From the IMG/VR virus record IMGVR_UViG_3300042691_030415, positions 1-35,026 of that record: DNA of 35,026 bases. One strand, 5' to 3'. The notes beneath the pieces were generated by a model. The model saw nothing but the letters and a program-made list of their open reading frames with translations, was not told the origin of the DNA and did not search any database. Origin of the DNA: a virus. Of this stretch, positions 19,312-28,273 are shown one piece after another; within the stretch, counting starts at the first letter, position 1; every line of letters starts with the position of its first letter. The translations under genes were made by a program, and so were the position numbers.

Positions 19312-19602
19312 ATGAACGCAGCAACACAGATTCTTTCTCAATTAGGCGGTAACAAATTTATTGCCATGACAAGTGCAACTTGTTTCTCTGATAACAACGG
19401 AAACACGCTTGTAACAAAGTTCAAAGGTTCAAGGATTGCAAACATTATGTATGTAACTTTGAATAGCATGGATACTTACGATGTTCGCATCTGCAAGTAT
19501 AGAGGCCTTGATGTAAAGCCGGTATCTACTCTTTCAGGAGTTTATTCCGATATGCTAAAATCAATATTCGAAGAAACAACAGGACTTAGAACTTCACTTT
19601 AG
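19312..19602 (+). CDS. conserved small phage protein (LGGNKFIAMT family)
   Basis: A 96-residue protein matching a widespread small phage family: ILSQLGGNKFIAMTSAT near the start, the central TLNSMDTYDVRICKYRG and a C-terminal GVYSDMLKSIFEETTGLRTSL. Family members are found in many Bacteroidota phages and plasmids, without a known function. It has its own promoter (19249) and terminator (19611). Confidence 0.8.
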   Translation: MNAATQILSQLGGNKFIAMTSATCFSDNNGNTLVTKFKGSRIANIMYVTLNSMDTYDVRICKYRGLDVKPVSTLSGVYSDMLKSIFEETTGLRTSL

Positions 19603-19610
19603 TTTTCACC

Positions 19611-19630
19611 GGGGCTTCGGCCCCTTTATT
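19611..19630 (+). terminator. intrinsic terminator after the gene at 19312
   Basis: GGGGC-TTCG-GCCCC (19611-19624), a stable tetraloop hairpin, followed by TTTATT. It lies 8 bp after the stop at 19602 and 16 bp before the next start. Confidence 0.8.
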
Positions 19631-19640
19631 TCTAAAACAA

Positions 19641-19940
19641 ATGGATAATCAAATTTTCAAAAATGACTTGCTGGCAGTCGGTGAGTACACAGTTGACGGC
19701 CTCGGATTCACTCACTTTTATGTGGACATTGCCGGCACATTAGACATGGTTCAGAGGTTTGTAAAGAGCTATGGCGGTAATATCGAGGTTAAGTACGGCA
19801 AGCTTACTTACCGGATGCTGCGCAAAGACTTTGCGCTGATGATTAAGGTTGCAGACCTGAGTGAAGAAAAGCTGAAGGAACTTGCATTGCGGTTCCCGGA
19901 AGAGGTAAAGTTTGAAAAAGGAACCGAAATAACACTATGA
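19641..19940 (+). CDS. hypothetical protein
   Basis: A 99-residue protein (MDNQIFKNDLLAVGEYTVDGLG...) with strands then a helix (LDMVQRFVKSYGGNIEV, SEEKLKELALRFPEEV). No recognised motif. It is coupled to the next gene by a 4 bp overlap (ATGA). Confidence 0.6.
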   Translation: MDNQIFKNDLLAVGEYTVDGLGFTHFYVDIAGTLDMVQRFVKSYGGNIEVKYGKLTYRMLRKDFALMIKVADLSEEKLKELALRFPEEVKFEKGTEITL

Positions 19941-20164
19941 GCGAATCAGCGGAAAAATACGGCAACGGGGCTGAAAAGCGGCCCCTGACGGCAGTGGAGT
20001 GGCTTGAAGATGTGTACAACAAACAAGGGCGCATATTGCCACAACAATTTGAACAAGCTAAAGTAATGCATAAGGAGGAGATAATGGATGCCGTTGATTC
20101 ATGGGTTGTAAATGGAAATATAAAAGGTGAACAATACTACAACGAAACATTTGGCAAGCCATGA
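19937..20164 (+). CDS. small hypothetical phage protein
   Basis: A 75-residue protein with TAVEWLEDVYNKQGRILPQQFEQAKVMHKEEI, resembling a small helix-rich family common in Bacteroidota phages (TAVEWL...EQAKxMxKEQI) and ending YYNETFGKP. Function unknown. Overlaps both neighbours by 4 bp. Confidence 0.7.
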   Translation: MSESAEKYGNGAEKRPLTAVEWLEDVYNKQGRILPQQFEQAKVMHKEEIMDAVDSWVVNGNIKGEQYYNETFGKP

Positions 20165-20301
20165 CCCTTTCCGAAGCACTTGAAATCCTGATTCAGCATC
20201 AAAAATGGCGGCAAGGTCTGACAAACGAAATGCCATACACCCCTTACCAATTAACTGCGGCATTGGATGTGGCCATTGCCGAACTAAGGAAGAATCTTTA
20301 A
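20161..20301 (+). CDS. 46-residue hypothetical protein
   Basis: Starts in the ATGA overlap with the previous stop and reads MTLSEALEILIQHQKWRQGL... to IAELRKNL. Short helical proteins of this kind (an N-terminal helix, QKWRQG, then TPYQLTAALDVAIAEL) are common in Bacteroidota phages, and the coupling supports a real gene. Function unknown. Confidence 0.6.
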   Translation: MTLSEALEILIQHQKWRQGLTNEMPYTPYQLTAALDVAIAELRKNL

Positions 20302-20313
20302 ATCCTGAATGCT

Positions 20314-20805
20314 ATGAAAAGAAAAGATATAACCTTTGAGAATTTCGAGCAACTTTTTCGGGCATTGGTGATGGACAAGCAAGTTGATGTACCAGCACGA
20401 AAAGATGACCCGTATGGGTTTTACTACAATGCCAGCAGCCAGTTAATAGAAATGCAGTTTGTCGCATTCCTAAGAACCCACATGGGATTGCCCGAATTTC
20501 CGATGCGTCCGAATATACAATCCGAACTTGTCAAATATTCTGAAGAAGATATTGAACTTTTAAAAGAAGCGAAAAAAAGAGGATTGGTGAAAAAGTCTCG
20601 TTATGAAATACAATGCGAAGCGTATGAAAAGGAGTATTCCAAAATGCTTACAAAGTCAAATTTGATTGCATTTGTAAGGCAACAAAAAAAAGATGCCAAA
20701 GCTTACCAAGATGAGATGATTCAAAGCTGGAATTCGGCAGAAACCGAACCGCCGTCCGCTGAAAAAAAGAAAAAGCCAAAAGCAAGCAAGCGAAAAAAAA
20801 CCTAA
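20314..20805 (+). CDS. hypothetical protein with basic tail
   Basis: A 163-residue helical protein ending in a lysine-rich tail (EKKKKPKASKRKKT) that could bind nucleic acid. The N-terminal part (FENFEQLFRALVMDKQVDVP) shows no recognised domain. It is the last gene of the accessory island and is followed by an intrinsic terminator. Confidence 0.6.
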   Translation: MKRKDITFENFEQLFRALVMDKQVDVPARKDDPYGFYYNASSQLIEMQFVAFLRTHMGLPEFPMRPNIQSELVKYSEEDIELLKEAKKRGLVKKSRYEIQCEAYEKEYSKMLTKSNLIAFVRQQKKDAKAYQDEMIQSWNSAETEPPSAEKKKKPKASKRKKT

Positions 20806-20837
20806 CCCTGCAATTCCTTATCCATTCCCGAAGAAAG

Positions 20838-20863
20838 CCCCTCCCAAAAAGAGGGGTTTTTTT
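20838..20863 (+). terminator. intrinsic terminator at the end of the accessory island
   Basis: CCCCTC/GAGGGG (20838-20843/20851-20856) with loop CCAAAAA and seven T residues. It separates the plus-strand island from the converging minus-strand structural gene that ends at 20862. Confidence 0.9.
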
Positions 20864-21908
20864 ACGACCTTACTCCGACTGACTGGATGTATTGCGCATC
20901 TCCGCAACTGAAACACATATCTTCACCAGATAGGTTCACCGACTTTGCCCATGTTTTCAATGCCTTTTCCTTCATGCCCCGGAAAGTAACCATAGTCCGT
21001 TCGGTTTGCTCCGGGTTAAATGTCGCATGGAAGTTCTGGTTGAATCCTGCCAACTTATTGAGAAGGATTTGTTCAGCCAAAGCATAGGCAATAAACATTT
21101 TTAAGTGCTCCCGATTGGCGCAAATAAAGGATTCGGTTGAGCAGATCAGTTCGAGGTTAAACATCACCCCGGACTGATTGAAGTCAGTCTTTATCTTATC
21201 CGGCAAAGCCACATTTAGCGGCATGGTTACCGGGTAGATGGTCCAATCCTGATAATTCCAGTAATGATTCGGCCCTCTGTTTGCACAGGCGCAATCGGAT
21301 ACACCCCACTCTGATAAATCCGACAACCAAGGGTTTTTAATCGTTGGCACATCGGTCGTGTCGATGGCTAAAAAGACATTCAATCCGTCAAATTGCAAGT
21401 CAATTACCTGGTTAATTGCAACCTCGGAAAAGCCCGATGGCACTGTTATGGTGGTTTCATAAAGCACTGACCAATCAAAAGTGCTGAATATCTTTAATGG
21501 CACATATTGCGCTGCTGCGCCTGAATTGTAGATCCAAACTGAATTTACCCGCATTTGCAGGTACTTCGACCCAAAAGCCGAAACCCAAATGCCCTTGTAT
21601 TTCGCTTCGGCAGGTGTCGGTTGGATGACCTGCTGAGTAAAAACCGTTGGCCGTTTGGTGAAGAACAAACTTTGGTCCATTGTTGCCTCTGCAATCTCAT
21701 ACAGAGAAGCCCGGACCTGAGACTTGATTTGTTCCAATACAACCCTCTGCACCGATTCGTACATTTGAATAAATGAAGGTTGGTCTTGCGTTGCAATGGC
21801 ATTTAGAAACTCATTGCTCATGCCGGGAAGGTCGTTGATGTAAAGACCGCTGAGTGGCTGTTGAGCGTTGCAGCTTTTCAGGCCGATATAGTTTGTTAAG
21901 CAATTCAT
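20862..21908 (-). CDS. structural protein, head-tail region
   Basis: From the ATG at 21906-21908 the protein has 348 aa (MNCLTNYIGLKSCNAQQPLSG...). Helical N terminus (MYESVQRVVLEQIKSQVRASLYEIAEATMDQ), a beta-rich centre (GIWVSAFGSKYLQMRVNSVWIYNSG...) and a cysteine-containing C-terminal half (CACANRG, ICANREH, CFSCGD). The layout suggests a virion component; position next to the minor head and portal genes suggests head or neck. No family is recognised. TAAATTTGC ends 5 nt before the ATG. Confidence 0.6.
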   Translation of the reverse strand: MNCLTNYIGLKSCNAQQPLSGLYINDLPGMSNEFLNAIATQDQPSFIQMYESVQRVVLEQIKSQVRASLYEIAEATMDQSLFFTKRPTVFTQQVIQPTPAEAKYKGIWVSAFGSKYLQMRVNSVWIYNSGAAAQYVPLKIFSTFDWSVLYETTITVPSGFSEVAINQVIDLQFDGLNVFLAIDTTDVPTIKNPWLSDLSEWGVSDCACANRGPNHYWNYQDWTIYPVTMPLNVALPDKIKTDFNQSGVMFNLELICSTESFICANREHLKMFIAYALAEQILLNKLAGFNQNFHATFNPEQTERTMVTFRGMKEKALKTWAKSVNLSGEDMCFSCGDAQYIQSVGVRS

Positions 21909-21919
21909 GGTTCGCAAAT

Positions 21920-22153
21920 TTACTTTGTTCTTGAAAACTTTTTGGCTTTACTTTTCACGGACTTTTTGCCCACGCATCCCCATGCCTGCCGGGATAGGTC
22001 ATTCGGGCAAGGTGGTTTGGCGCATTTCTTTATGCCGGATGACCTTGCGCAATAGTTATCACCCTTGGGAGTACCGGGTGCAATCGAAAAACCCTTTGCC
22101 CCGAATTTAATCGTCCGGTTCCCGACTTTCTTTTGGAATTTCTTTTCGGCCAT
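21920..22153 (-). CDS. small basic cysteine-containing protein
   Basis: A 77-residue, very basic protein with four cysteines (YCARSSGIKKCAKPPCPNDLSRQAWGC) that could hold a zinc ion, flanked by lysine-rich ends (MAEKKFQKKVGN, KSVKSKAKKFSRTK). It may be a small nucleic-acid or capsid-binding protein. It lies between the minor head gene and the structural gene at 20862, 20 bp from the former. Function unknown. Confidence 0.6.
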   Translation of the reverse strand: MAEKKFQKKVGNRTIKFGAKGFSIAPGTPKGDNYCARSSGIKKCAKPPCPNDLSRQAWGCVGKKSVKSKAKKFSRTK

Positions 22154-22173
22154 TTTATTTCTTGTTTTTCTTA

Positions 22174-23028
22174 TTATTTATTTTCTCGCTTTTTTTGCAT
22201 CATATATTGTGCTTTTGTCGCTGGAAATAAATTGTGACGGCAAGAATAACCACCTAATTTATTAAATATCGTCTGCTTATCGGTTCCGACCATTTTCCCG
22301 TTCCAACTCTGATTGGCCCAACTTTCAACTTCCGATTTCTTAAATATCCGGCCTGCCTTATCCCGGCAGAATGGCCTTGTGGTTTTGATGACCGTTCCCG
22401 AATAAATGAAATACGAAATGTTCAGGTCACTGCTTACGGCATCTATGTACGACCGCTGAAATATCATCATGCTATCCCCTGCCAATCGTTTGATTTCCGA
22501 TTGCAGGATTGGTTTTGTTGTGGGTGTTCCATTGATTAAATCCCGGAGAAGCACCTCAAAACTTGTCTTATTCGCTTTGCTGCTCAACGATGAAATAAGC
22601 GAGGATGTAATTGGGTCGGCAAGTGCGGCCTGAACTCCCGAACCTAACAAGGCATCCTTTGTGGTTTCGATGCTGACTTTCACCAGTGCATCATAAAGGT
22701 CTTGTTTGGGCTTGTAGGTAGAGACCAAGTTGCCGAAATATTCATCGGTCAAATCCCGCAGCTCCTTGTATCCATCGGTAAAGGTCTTTATGGCCTCATT
22801 GTAGGCCGCATTGTTGCCAATCGTAGCCAGTATCTTTTTTTTCAGTTTGACCACCTCAAGAAGCTGCTTTGCCCTTGTATCTGCAGAACCGCCAAATCGG
22901 ATCGGTGCGGTAACTTCGAGCAATTCACGATACAGGTCTTTGAAAATTGCTGGGTACTTGGCTTCCAAATCGGATTCCAGTTTCTCCTGCAATAGTTCAA
23001 TTTTACGGATTAGTTCTTCTTGTGTCAT
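22174..23028 (-). CDS. minor head protein, Mu gpF / SPP1 gp7-like
   Basis: The C-terminal part has the head-morphogenesis motif of this family: SGTVIKTTRPFCRDKAGRIF, then VESWANQSW and GGYSCRHNLFP (cysteine and histidine in the typical positions). The N-terminal 200 residues are helical. Such proteins sit inside the head near the portal and are encoded next to it; here the gene overlaps the portal-like gene by 4 bp (ATGA, 23025-23028). Length 284 aa is normal for the family. Confidence 0.8.
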   Translation of the reverse strand: MTQEELIRKIELLQEKLESDLEAKYPAIFKDLYRELLEVTAPIRFGGSADTRAKQLLEVVKLKKKILATIGNNAAYNEAIKTFTDGYKELRDLTDEYFGNLVSTYKPKQDLYDALVKVSIETTKDALLGSGVQAALADPITSSLISSLSSKANKTSFEVLLRDLINGTPTTKPILQSEIKRLAGDSMMIFQRSYIDAVSSDLNISYFIYSGTVIKTTRPFCRDKAGRIFKKSEVESWANQSWNGKMVGTDKQTIFNKLGGYSCRHNLFPATKAQYMMQKKRENK

Positions 23029-24785
23029 GCACCCAATCCGAAATCAACTCTTCCAATCTGCTTTTGTGAAATCTTTTCGGCCTCGGCTTTGGCTAATGCC
23101 TCAAGGTCGGCTTTCTTTTGAAGGAAGTCCTTTTCCCACCACTTGTCATCCTGTGCCGCCAAAAGGTTTGTGAAGTAGTCAATTTTCACCGCCAACATCG
23201 CATCTTCATCAGATACCAATCCGGATTCTTTTAGCAGCGCAATCTCATCCGGTTTGTAATTCGGCAAGGGATTCAGCTTTTGCCTAATCTCGTTTTTCTT
23301 CACCGCCATACTGCCCTCTCCGTATTGCTTTATCAGCAAATCCCTTTCAAGACCATTGCTGATTTCAGGGCCAAAACCTTTATCCCGGGCCATCGCCAAA
23401 GCATCAGCAATTTCCGCAGCGGTATAGATGTCAAAGTCGGTCGGGATGGTAATTTTCGGAAGGTTTTGGTCTATCCTTTCATCGGTCACCAGGTTTGGAA
23501 GGACTGAATACTTTTGAAGATACAACTCTTTGGCCACCCATGAATAAACCGTTACATAATGGACTGCAACTTGGTAGAGGAAAGTATGCACCTCTTTCTT
23601 ATCCTGAATCTTAGCTTCACCGGATACGGCCAATGGGTTTTCAAAAAGGTATTCCAAACCAAGTGCCCTCATGCCGTTGTATAATCGCTGCTGAATCTCG
23701 ACTCCGAACTCTTTAATCGTGGCCAAATCCCTTTCGATTATGCCGGCAGGTGGCGTCGGTATATTTGTTAGCTGATTTTCGTTTGTCAGCGCATTTGTTT
23801 TCGGGATGGAAATAACAATCTTTTGAAATGGTGTTTCGACCACATCGTTTCCGCTGCCATTGCAGGATTTGCAGGTCGTTTCCGAACCTTTGCCCCGGCC
23901 TGACCCTTTGCAGGTCTTACAGCTTGCCGACTTGTATTCCCATTCCTTTGGATAGGCTTGTTTAATCCAAAGTATGTTATTGTCATCCGCCCTCCTGAGT
24001 GCCTGGTTCCACTCGGGTATGGCCGCCTGAAGAATTGATTCAAAAATGATGTTGTAGTCTTCGACTTCATACACAACCGAACCAACTGAATGAATCGGGT
24101 AAGAGGTGAAGTTGGGAAAAGCATCAATCGTGAGGACTGCATCTGTGTCAGCGGTCCGGTCCTTTAGCGTGACGTAGTAGAATGTTGTTGAATCCTGCGC
24201 CCCGAAATAACGGTAGCCTTTGGATTTGTCATGCTCGATTAGCCAGATAGCGTAATCATCGCCAATTTCGACAATGTCTTCAGATTCAATTATCTGAGGG
24301 AATGGTTTGTCAAGATTTATCCCCTCACGGATGTCATCGCATTTAGGCGCAACCCAAATCAAAGCATTTGGATCGGACAGGTAGAACTTTTGAAAGGTCT
24401 GGAAAAGCCAGTCTTCAAGTGATTTGTACACCGGTAATTTATACTCGCAATAATCCCTGAATGAATTATCCTGAGCGATTCCGGTTTCGATTTCATTTTC
24501 TAACCAGTTAATACGAAAATCATCTGCCTGCCTGATTTTGCTCAGCAGGTTTTCGACTCTCTTAATTGGAACCCGGGAGGGGCATTCCCATACCCGCTCC
24601 CGTTCCAATTTCATCCAACCTTCTTCATTTGGCCGTGTCGATTCAAGTAGCTTCTTAGGATAGTCATCATCAAAGTGGTATTCCAGTTGTTCATAGATTT
24701 CCCGAACTTCTTCATGAAAGTCTGTTTGGAAATTTACCTTTTTCGGGTTCCTGAGAACCTCTATAATGTATTCCTGAGTCAGCAT
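23025..24785 (-). CDS. portal-like protein with zinc-finger insertion
   Basis: A 586-residue protein, the size of a portal subunit, immediately before a Mu gpF-like gene, the classic portal position. It is mixed alpha/beta with a long helical C-terminal part. At residues about 289-312 there are two CxxCxGxG units (CKTCKGSG, CKSCNGSG), as in the DnaJ zinc finger, which probably form one zinc site and are an insertion in the portal body. The portal call rests on size, neighbours and general composition; the zinc motif is directly visible. Confidence 0.65.
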   Translation of the reverse strand: MLTQEYIIEVLRNPKKVNFQTDFHEEVREIYEQLEYHFDDDYPKKLLESTRPNEEGWMKLERERVWECPSRVPIKRVENLLSKIRQADDFRINWLENEIETGIAQDNSFRDYCEYKLPVYKSLEDWLFQTFQKFYLSDPNALIWVAPKCDDIREGINLDKPFPQIIESEDIVEIGDDYAIWLIEHDKSKGYRYFGAQDSTTFYYVTLKDRTADTDAVLTIDAFPNFTSYPIHSVGSVVYEVEDYNIIFESILQAAIPEWNQALRRADDNNILWIKQAYPKEWEYKSASCKTCKGSGRGKGSETTCKSCNGSGNDVVETPFQKIVISIPKTNALTNENQLTNIPTPPAGIIERDLATIKEFGVEIQQRLYNGMRALGLEYLFENPLAVSGEAKIQDKKEVHTFLYQVAVHYVTVYSWVAKELYLQKYSVLPNLVTDERIDQNLPKITIPTDFDIYTAAEIADALAMARDKGFGPEISNGLERDLLIKQYGEGSMAVKKNEIRQKLNPLPNYKPDEIALLKESGLVSDEDAMLAVKIDYFTNLLAAQDDKWWEKDFLQKKADLEALAKAEAEKISQKQIGRVDFGLGA

Positions 24786-24808
24786 TTGAATCTTTGTTGG
24801 CTAATGAA

Positions 24809-25675
24809 TTAAAGGCCTGTGCAGATTACCGTAACATCGATATAACCGAAGAAGCAATCAGAGCAAGTTCCGGTGTACTTGATTTTCATCGTGAAAGTAT
24901 CGGCACCTGTTTGCTCGGCAGGCGTTGTAATGGTAAGCATTCCTGCCCCTCCGTTTTGGTTGATTGAATACTCGAAGAAGTCTTCATATCCCGGCTCAAT
25001 GTAATCCACTGAGTAGAACATACTGCAATTCGTTTGTACCGACCTGTTAGAGACAGCACCAATGCTCTCAGTCTTAGAGTCATCAACATTGATGGTAATC
25101 GTTAGTTGGTTGCTTCCTGAACTTGGATAGTAGTACAGTCCTTCAAGGAAGTCATCTGAATCATAGTCATCAAAAATTGCCAAAGGCGAACCCTTCTGAA
25201 TCCACTTTATGGTAACCATGCCTTCGAGAAGGTCAGTCGGGCCATCGGTATGGACCGCATCACCATAGATTGTAATGGTAGACCCAGAGGCATCCCATAT
25301 CAACTCTTTGGTAAAGTAGTACAGGTCATAACGGCTTCCGGCCTTTCTGATTGAATTGTAGAAGTCCTGATTCTCTTTGATATATTGGTCTACGTATTCA
25401 ATAGTGTGGCTTGTGTTGCCTACTTTGATAGACTGATTTCCGAAACCACCAAGTTCAGCAGTTTCAGGACGGGCTTTAGAACCCCGAATATTGAGGATTG
25501 TTTTTACATCCCCGGTTAGCATTCCCGACCAAATTGAACCCAAAAAGGTATCTGAGTTGGTTTTATTTACAGGGTAATCTTTTCTGACGAGTGCAATCGC
25601 AATAATGCGGCTACTGAATTCAGAGTCGCATTGAGGTTGGATGTAGCACTTGTCTTCACCGCAATTAAAATTCAT
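24809..25675 (-). CDS. structural protein, possible tail tube or sheath-like
   Basis: A 288-residue beta-rich protein (strand-turn patterns such as TITIYGDAV, LTITINVDDSKTESIG, TFTMKIKYTGTCSDCFFGYIDVTVICTGL). Several cysteines at both ends (CGEDKCYIQPQC; CSDC). Position between the large tail protein at 25682 and the portal gene suggests a tail or connector component. No family recognised. Confidence 0.55.
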   Translation of the reverse strand: MNFNCGEDKCYIQPQCDSEFSSRIIAIALVRKDYPVNKTNSDTFLGSIWSGMLTGDVKTILNIRGSKARPETAELGGFGNQSIKVGNTSHTIEYVDQYIKENQDFYNSIRKAGSRYDLYYFTKELIWDASGSTITIYGDAVHTDGPTDLLEGMVTIKWIQKGSPLAIFDDYDSDDFLEGLYYYPSSGSNQLTITINVDDSKTESIGAVSNRSVQTNCSMFYSVDYIEPGYEDFFEYSINQNGGAGMLTITTPAEQTGADTFTMKIKYTGTCSDCFFGYIDVTVICTGL

Positions 25676-25681
25676 TGATTA

Positions 25682-27481
25682 TTAGCAGTTTACGCAGCCT
25701 TGATTTATCGGCTGATAGTTCTGTTTTTTCGCTTTGATTTTGACTTGCGCCAAACCAAAATAAGAGGTTATTGTGCTGAAGTCTTGGTTGTGGCCTACCT
25801 CGAAATCAGTAACATAAAGAGACTGAGTGCCGATGTTAAAAGTCCTGTGATTCGTGGCAGATTGCAGGGCTTTCAGTGTCGGGTCGTCAATCCAATTGGT
25901 GTGCAAATTTAAGATTAAATCGGTTCGTACGCTTGTACTTCGTGAATTTCCGTTTGAATCCCGATAAACCGAAACTTGATTTTCAAATTCAGGCCCGGCA
26001 CCGTTGATTCCCATTCTGACTTGCTGAAACCAACCGTTAAAGTATTCAAAGCCTTCCGCAATGTTATTGCCTTGGAACTGAATTATCTGGCTGAACTCAT
26101 CGGTTGAATCCACCTGAATGATGTTGCTAAAGCAATAGACCGCCCCTGTATAGTTGTCGGTAATGGCTATCTTGTAGGTGCCATCGGGCAGCGTAAACGG
26201 AATGATTAAGGTCGCTTGGTATTGAGTGCCTTCTGTTTTACAGGTTATTGGATTGTATAATCCAACAGCAGTTATTACTTCAGGTGGAAATGTATAAGTA
26301 AAATCAAAATCAATAGCTACAACATTACAAAGGTCCGAAGTTATTTTAATAGTTATTTCAGGCCTATCTGTTAGGCCGCTGCCACCCGTAAAGGTTACTT
26401 CACAAGCATATCCAAAAAAACTAGTTAGAAGTGCCTCTAATTGGGTACAGAAACTATTAACAGTTATGCCAACTAGTATATCTTGACCGGGAACTATATT
26501 CAAAGAAAATTCAACTAAAAACTCTTTGTTTAATGATGGGTCAATAGCATATACTTTAAGATATGATGGCTGAAATGTTGCTCCGGTATAAGTCCCAAAC
26601 CATTCAAAAAACTGATTAGTTGAAAAATCATACAATATTTTGGTTTCATAAGTTTGAACACAACTTACCCAAACTATCTCTGACTGCATCGGTATTTCAT
26701 TGCCTTCGCAATCGACCAAAGCGGCAGATAACTCACCATTCTCCGGCAAGTTGGTGCCTTCGACCGGGATATTGATTTGAAACACATCGCCCTGCTTTGC
26801 CGGTAAGAAATATTCCTGCAATGGCGGTTCGCTGAAGTCGCAAAAGTCAAGGTCAAGGAAGTCTGATTGGAATGTGAAGCCACTTAGGTCGGCATCAAGC
26901 GGTAAGTTGGGTGATAGCGGTGGTGTAAAGTAGGCTTGGTAAAATTCCACTATTGCAGTCGGCTGAAACGCGATAAACCATTGGGCATACCATTTGCCGG
27001 AAACTTTCTGACCGATTAAATGCAAACTTCGGTTTATGCCGCCTTCTGTTAATGCTATCTCGAAGTAATCGGGAAACCACTCGTAAAATTTAGCTGTGTA
27101 TGGAAGCCCTGCCGGAAGTAAGCCCGGTGCAATGGTGTTTTTAATGTCAGACGAAGTTTCGGAATTCGACAATACCGAAAGAACCGCACTAAAGTAGTTT
27201 TTGCCGACTTGCTCCCACTTTGTCAGAGCCGGAATCCTTTGCACGGGTGCCAACTTGCATGGCCCCGGCACCTGCCAGTCGTTGTCGTTTGCAAAGCGAT
27301 TAAACCAATTGCCTCCTGACTCGTAATAGCCAAATGGGTACTGAACAAACGCATTACCTTCCTGTGCTTCAATTTCCCGAATCCGTGATGTTTTCGGCAA
27401 GTTTAAGCCCATGCCTAACCCAACGGCAAAGTCCATCAGGTTGTGGTCGGTAAAGCGAAGGAATGGCTGCGGTTGGTTCAT
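25682..27481 (-). CDS. large structural (tail) protein
   Basis: A 599-residue beta-rich protein with many aromatic and threonine-rich strands and a domain reading TYKIAITDNYTGAVYCFSNIIQVD typical of immunoglobulin-like or baseplate/tail-fibre modules. It ends in NQGCVNC. Its ATG overlaps the upstream stop (TAATG). Probably a tail-tip or receptor-interacting component, by context only. Confidence 0.55.
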   Translation of the reverse strand: MNQPQPFLRFTDHNLMDFAVGLGMGLNLPKTSRIREIEAQEGNAFVQYPFGYYESGGNWFNRFANDNDWQVPGPCKLAPVQRIPALTKWEQVGKNYFSAVLSVLSNSETSSDIKNTIAPGLLPAGLPYTAKFYEWFPDYFEIALTEGGINRSLHLIGQKVSGKWYAQWFIAFQPTAIVEFYQAYFTPPLSPNLPLDADLSGFTFQSDFLDLDFCDFSEPPLQEYFLPAKQGDVFQINIPVEGTNLPENGELSAALVDCEGNEIPMQSEIVWVSCVQTYETKILYDFSTNQFFEWFGTYTGATFQPSYLKVYAIDPSLNKEFLVEFSLNIVPGQDILVGITVNSFCTQLEALLTSFFGYACEVTFTGGSGLTDRPEITIKITSDLCNVVAIDFDFTYTFPPEVITAVGLYNPITCKTEGTQYQATLIIPFTLPDGTYKIAITDNYTGAVYCFSNIIQVDSTDEFSQIIQFQGNNIAEGFEYFNGWFQQVRMGINGAGPEFENQVSVYRDSNGNSRSTSVRTDLILNLHTNWIDDPTLKALQSATNHRTFNIGTQSLYVTDFEVGHNQDFSTITSYFGLAQVKIKAKKQNYQPINQGCVNC

Positions 27482-27888
27482 TATTGAAAGTTGTAAAACT
27501 CGTTCAAAGTTTCTTCAAAATTGTACAGGTAATTGGCGAGATACACGATTCCAACGGCTTGTTCCAATTCCTGCCAACTTAACTTTTCAAACTCAGGTGC
27601 AATTACTTCTTTTTCCAAAAGACTTTTGTAGGCCTTGCGAAATGCTTTTTCACCCTCAGCGGTCCACTTATAACCACCTTTTTCATCCCGCAGGATAATG
27701 TTTTGTTCCTTGGCGCAATGGTCAAGGCGGAGGTCTTCAACGGCCTCGTCAAAGGCTTCGATTTGTGGAGTAAGTTTCTTAACTACCTTCCCTTGTTGAA
27801 TAATCGGCAATATGTTTTGCGCATTTTCAACCGTATTCAAAAGGTCTTGCTGAAAAGACCGGATTACAAATAGATGTTTGTTGTGCAT
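27481..27888 (-). CDS. hypothetical protein of the tail region
   Basis: A 135-residue helical protein (FQQDLLNTVENAQNILPIIQQGKVVKKLTPQIEAFDEAVEDLRLDH...). The first part is coiled-coil-like and the C-terminal half contains YKWTAEGEKAFRKAYKSLLEKEV. Possibly a tail chaperone or a small tail component. Function unknown. Confidence 0.55.
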   Translation of the reverse strand: MHNKHLFVIRSFQQDLLNTVENAQNILPIIQQGKVVKKLTPQIEAFDEAVEDLRLDHCAKEQNIILRDEKGGYKWTAEGEKAFRKAYKSLLEKEVIAPEFEKLSWQELEQAVGIVYLANYLYNFEETLNEFYNFQ

Positions 27889-27897
27889 GATTTATTA

Positions 27898-28269
27898 TTA
27901 ATTGAATCTACCTTCAGAATCGGCCCAAAGGATTTTCTGCGTCACCTTATCGGCAATGATTACACTATTGTGGAGCATACTCATGTAGAACTCAAACTCC
28001 GTCATCACGGCATCGGGGCTGCCACAGGGAACAATGGCCCCGTTTCGGTCCACGCAGGTGGTTTTGTCGGCAATCAGGTTTGTAATGCGAGCCGGAATGA
28101 TGTCAATCGGCTTGTCGTCCTGTTCGAAATAGTTTACCTGAACGGACAAGTTGATGTTCTCCCCCATAAAGGGCAGGGCATTGATAAGAAGTCCGGCCAT
28201 TGTAGCCACCCTTTTGAACCCGTAGTTCGGGTCGGGGCTAATCGGTACAATTATCTTGTAGTTGCTCAT
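27898..28269 (-). CDS. hypothetical protein of the tail region
   Basis: A 123-residue protein, probably beta-rich (YKIIVPISPDPNYGFKRV, NLSVQVNYFEQDDKPI, FEFYMSMLHNSVIIADKV). It lies 4 bp after the tail fibre gene and is a likely virion component or fibre assembly partner. No motif recognised. Confidence 0.55.
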   Translation of the reverse strand: MSNYKIIVPISPDPNYGFKRVATMAGLLINALPFMGENINLSVQVNYFEQDDKPIDIIPARITNLIADKTTCVDRNGAIVPCGSPDAVMTEFEFYMSMLHNSVIIADKVTQKILWADSEGRFN

Positions 28270-28273
28270 GTTG

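Noticed and set aside
25682-27481. Shared C-terminal CxxC motif of structural proteins (NQGCVNC, VDCKGC) as a functional tag
   Set aside because: Only two short cases with different surroundings; chance cannot be excluded.
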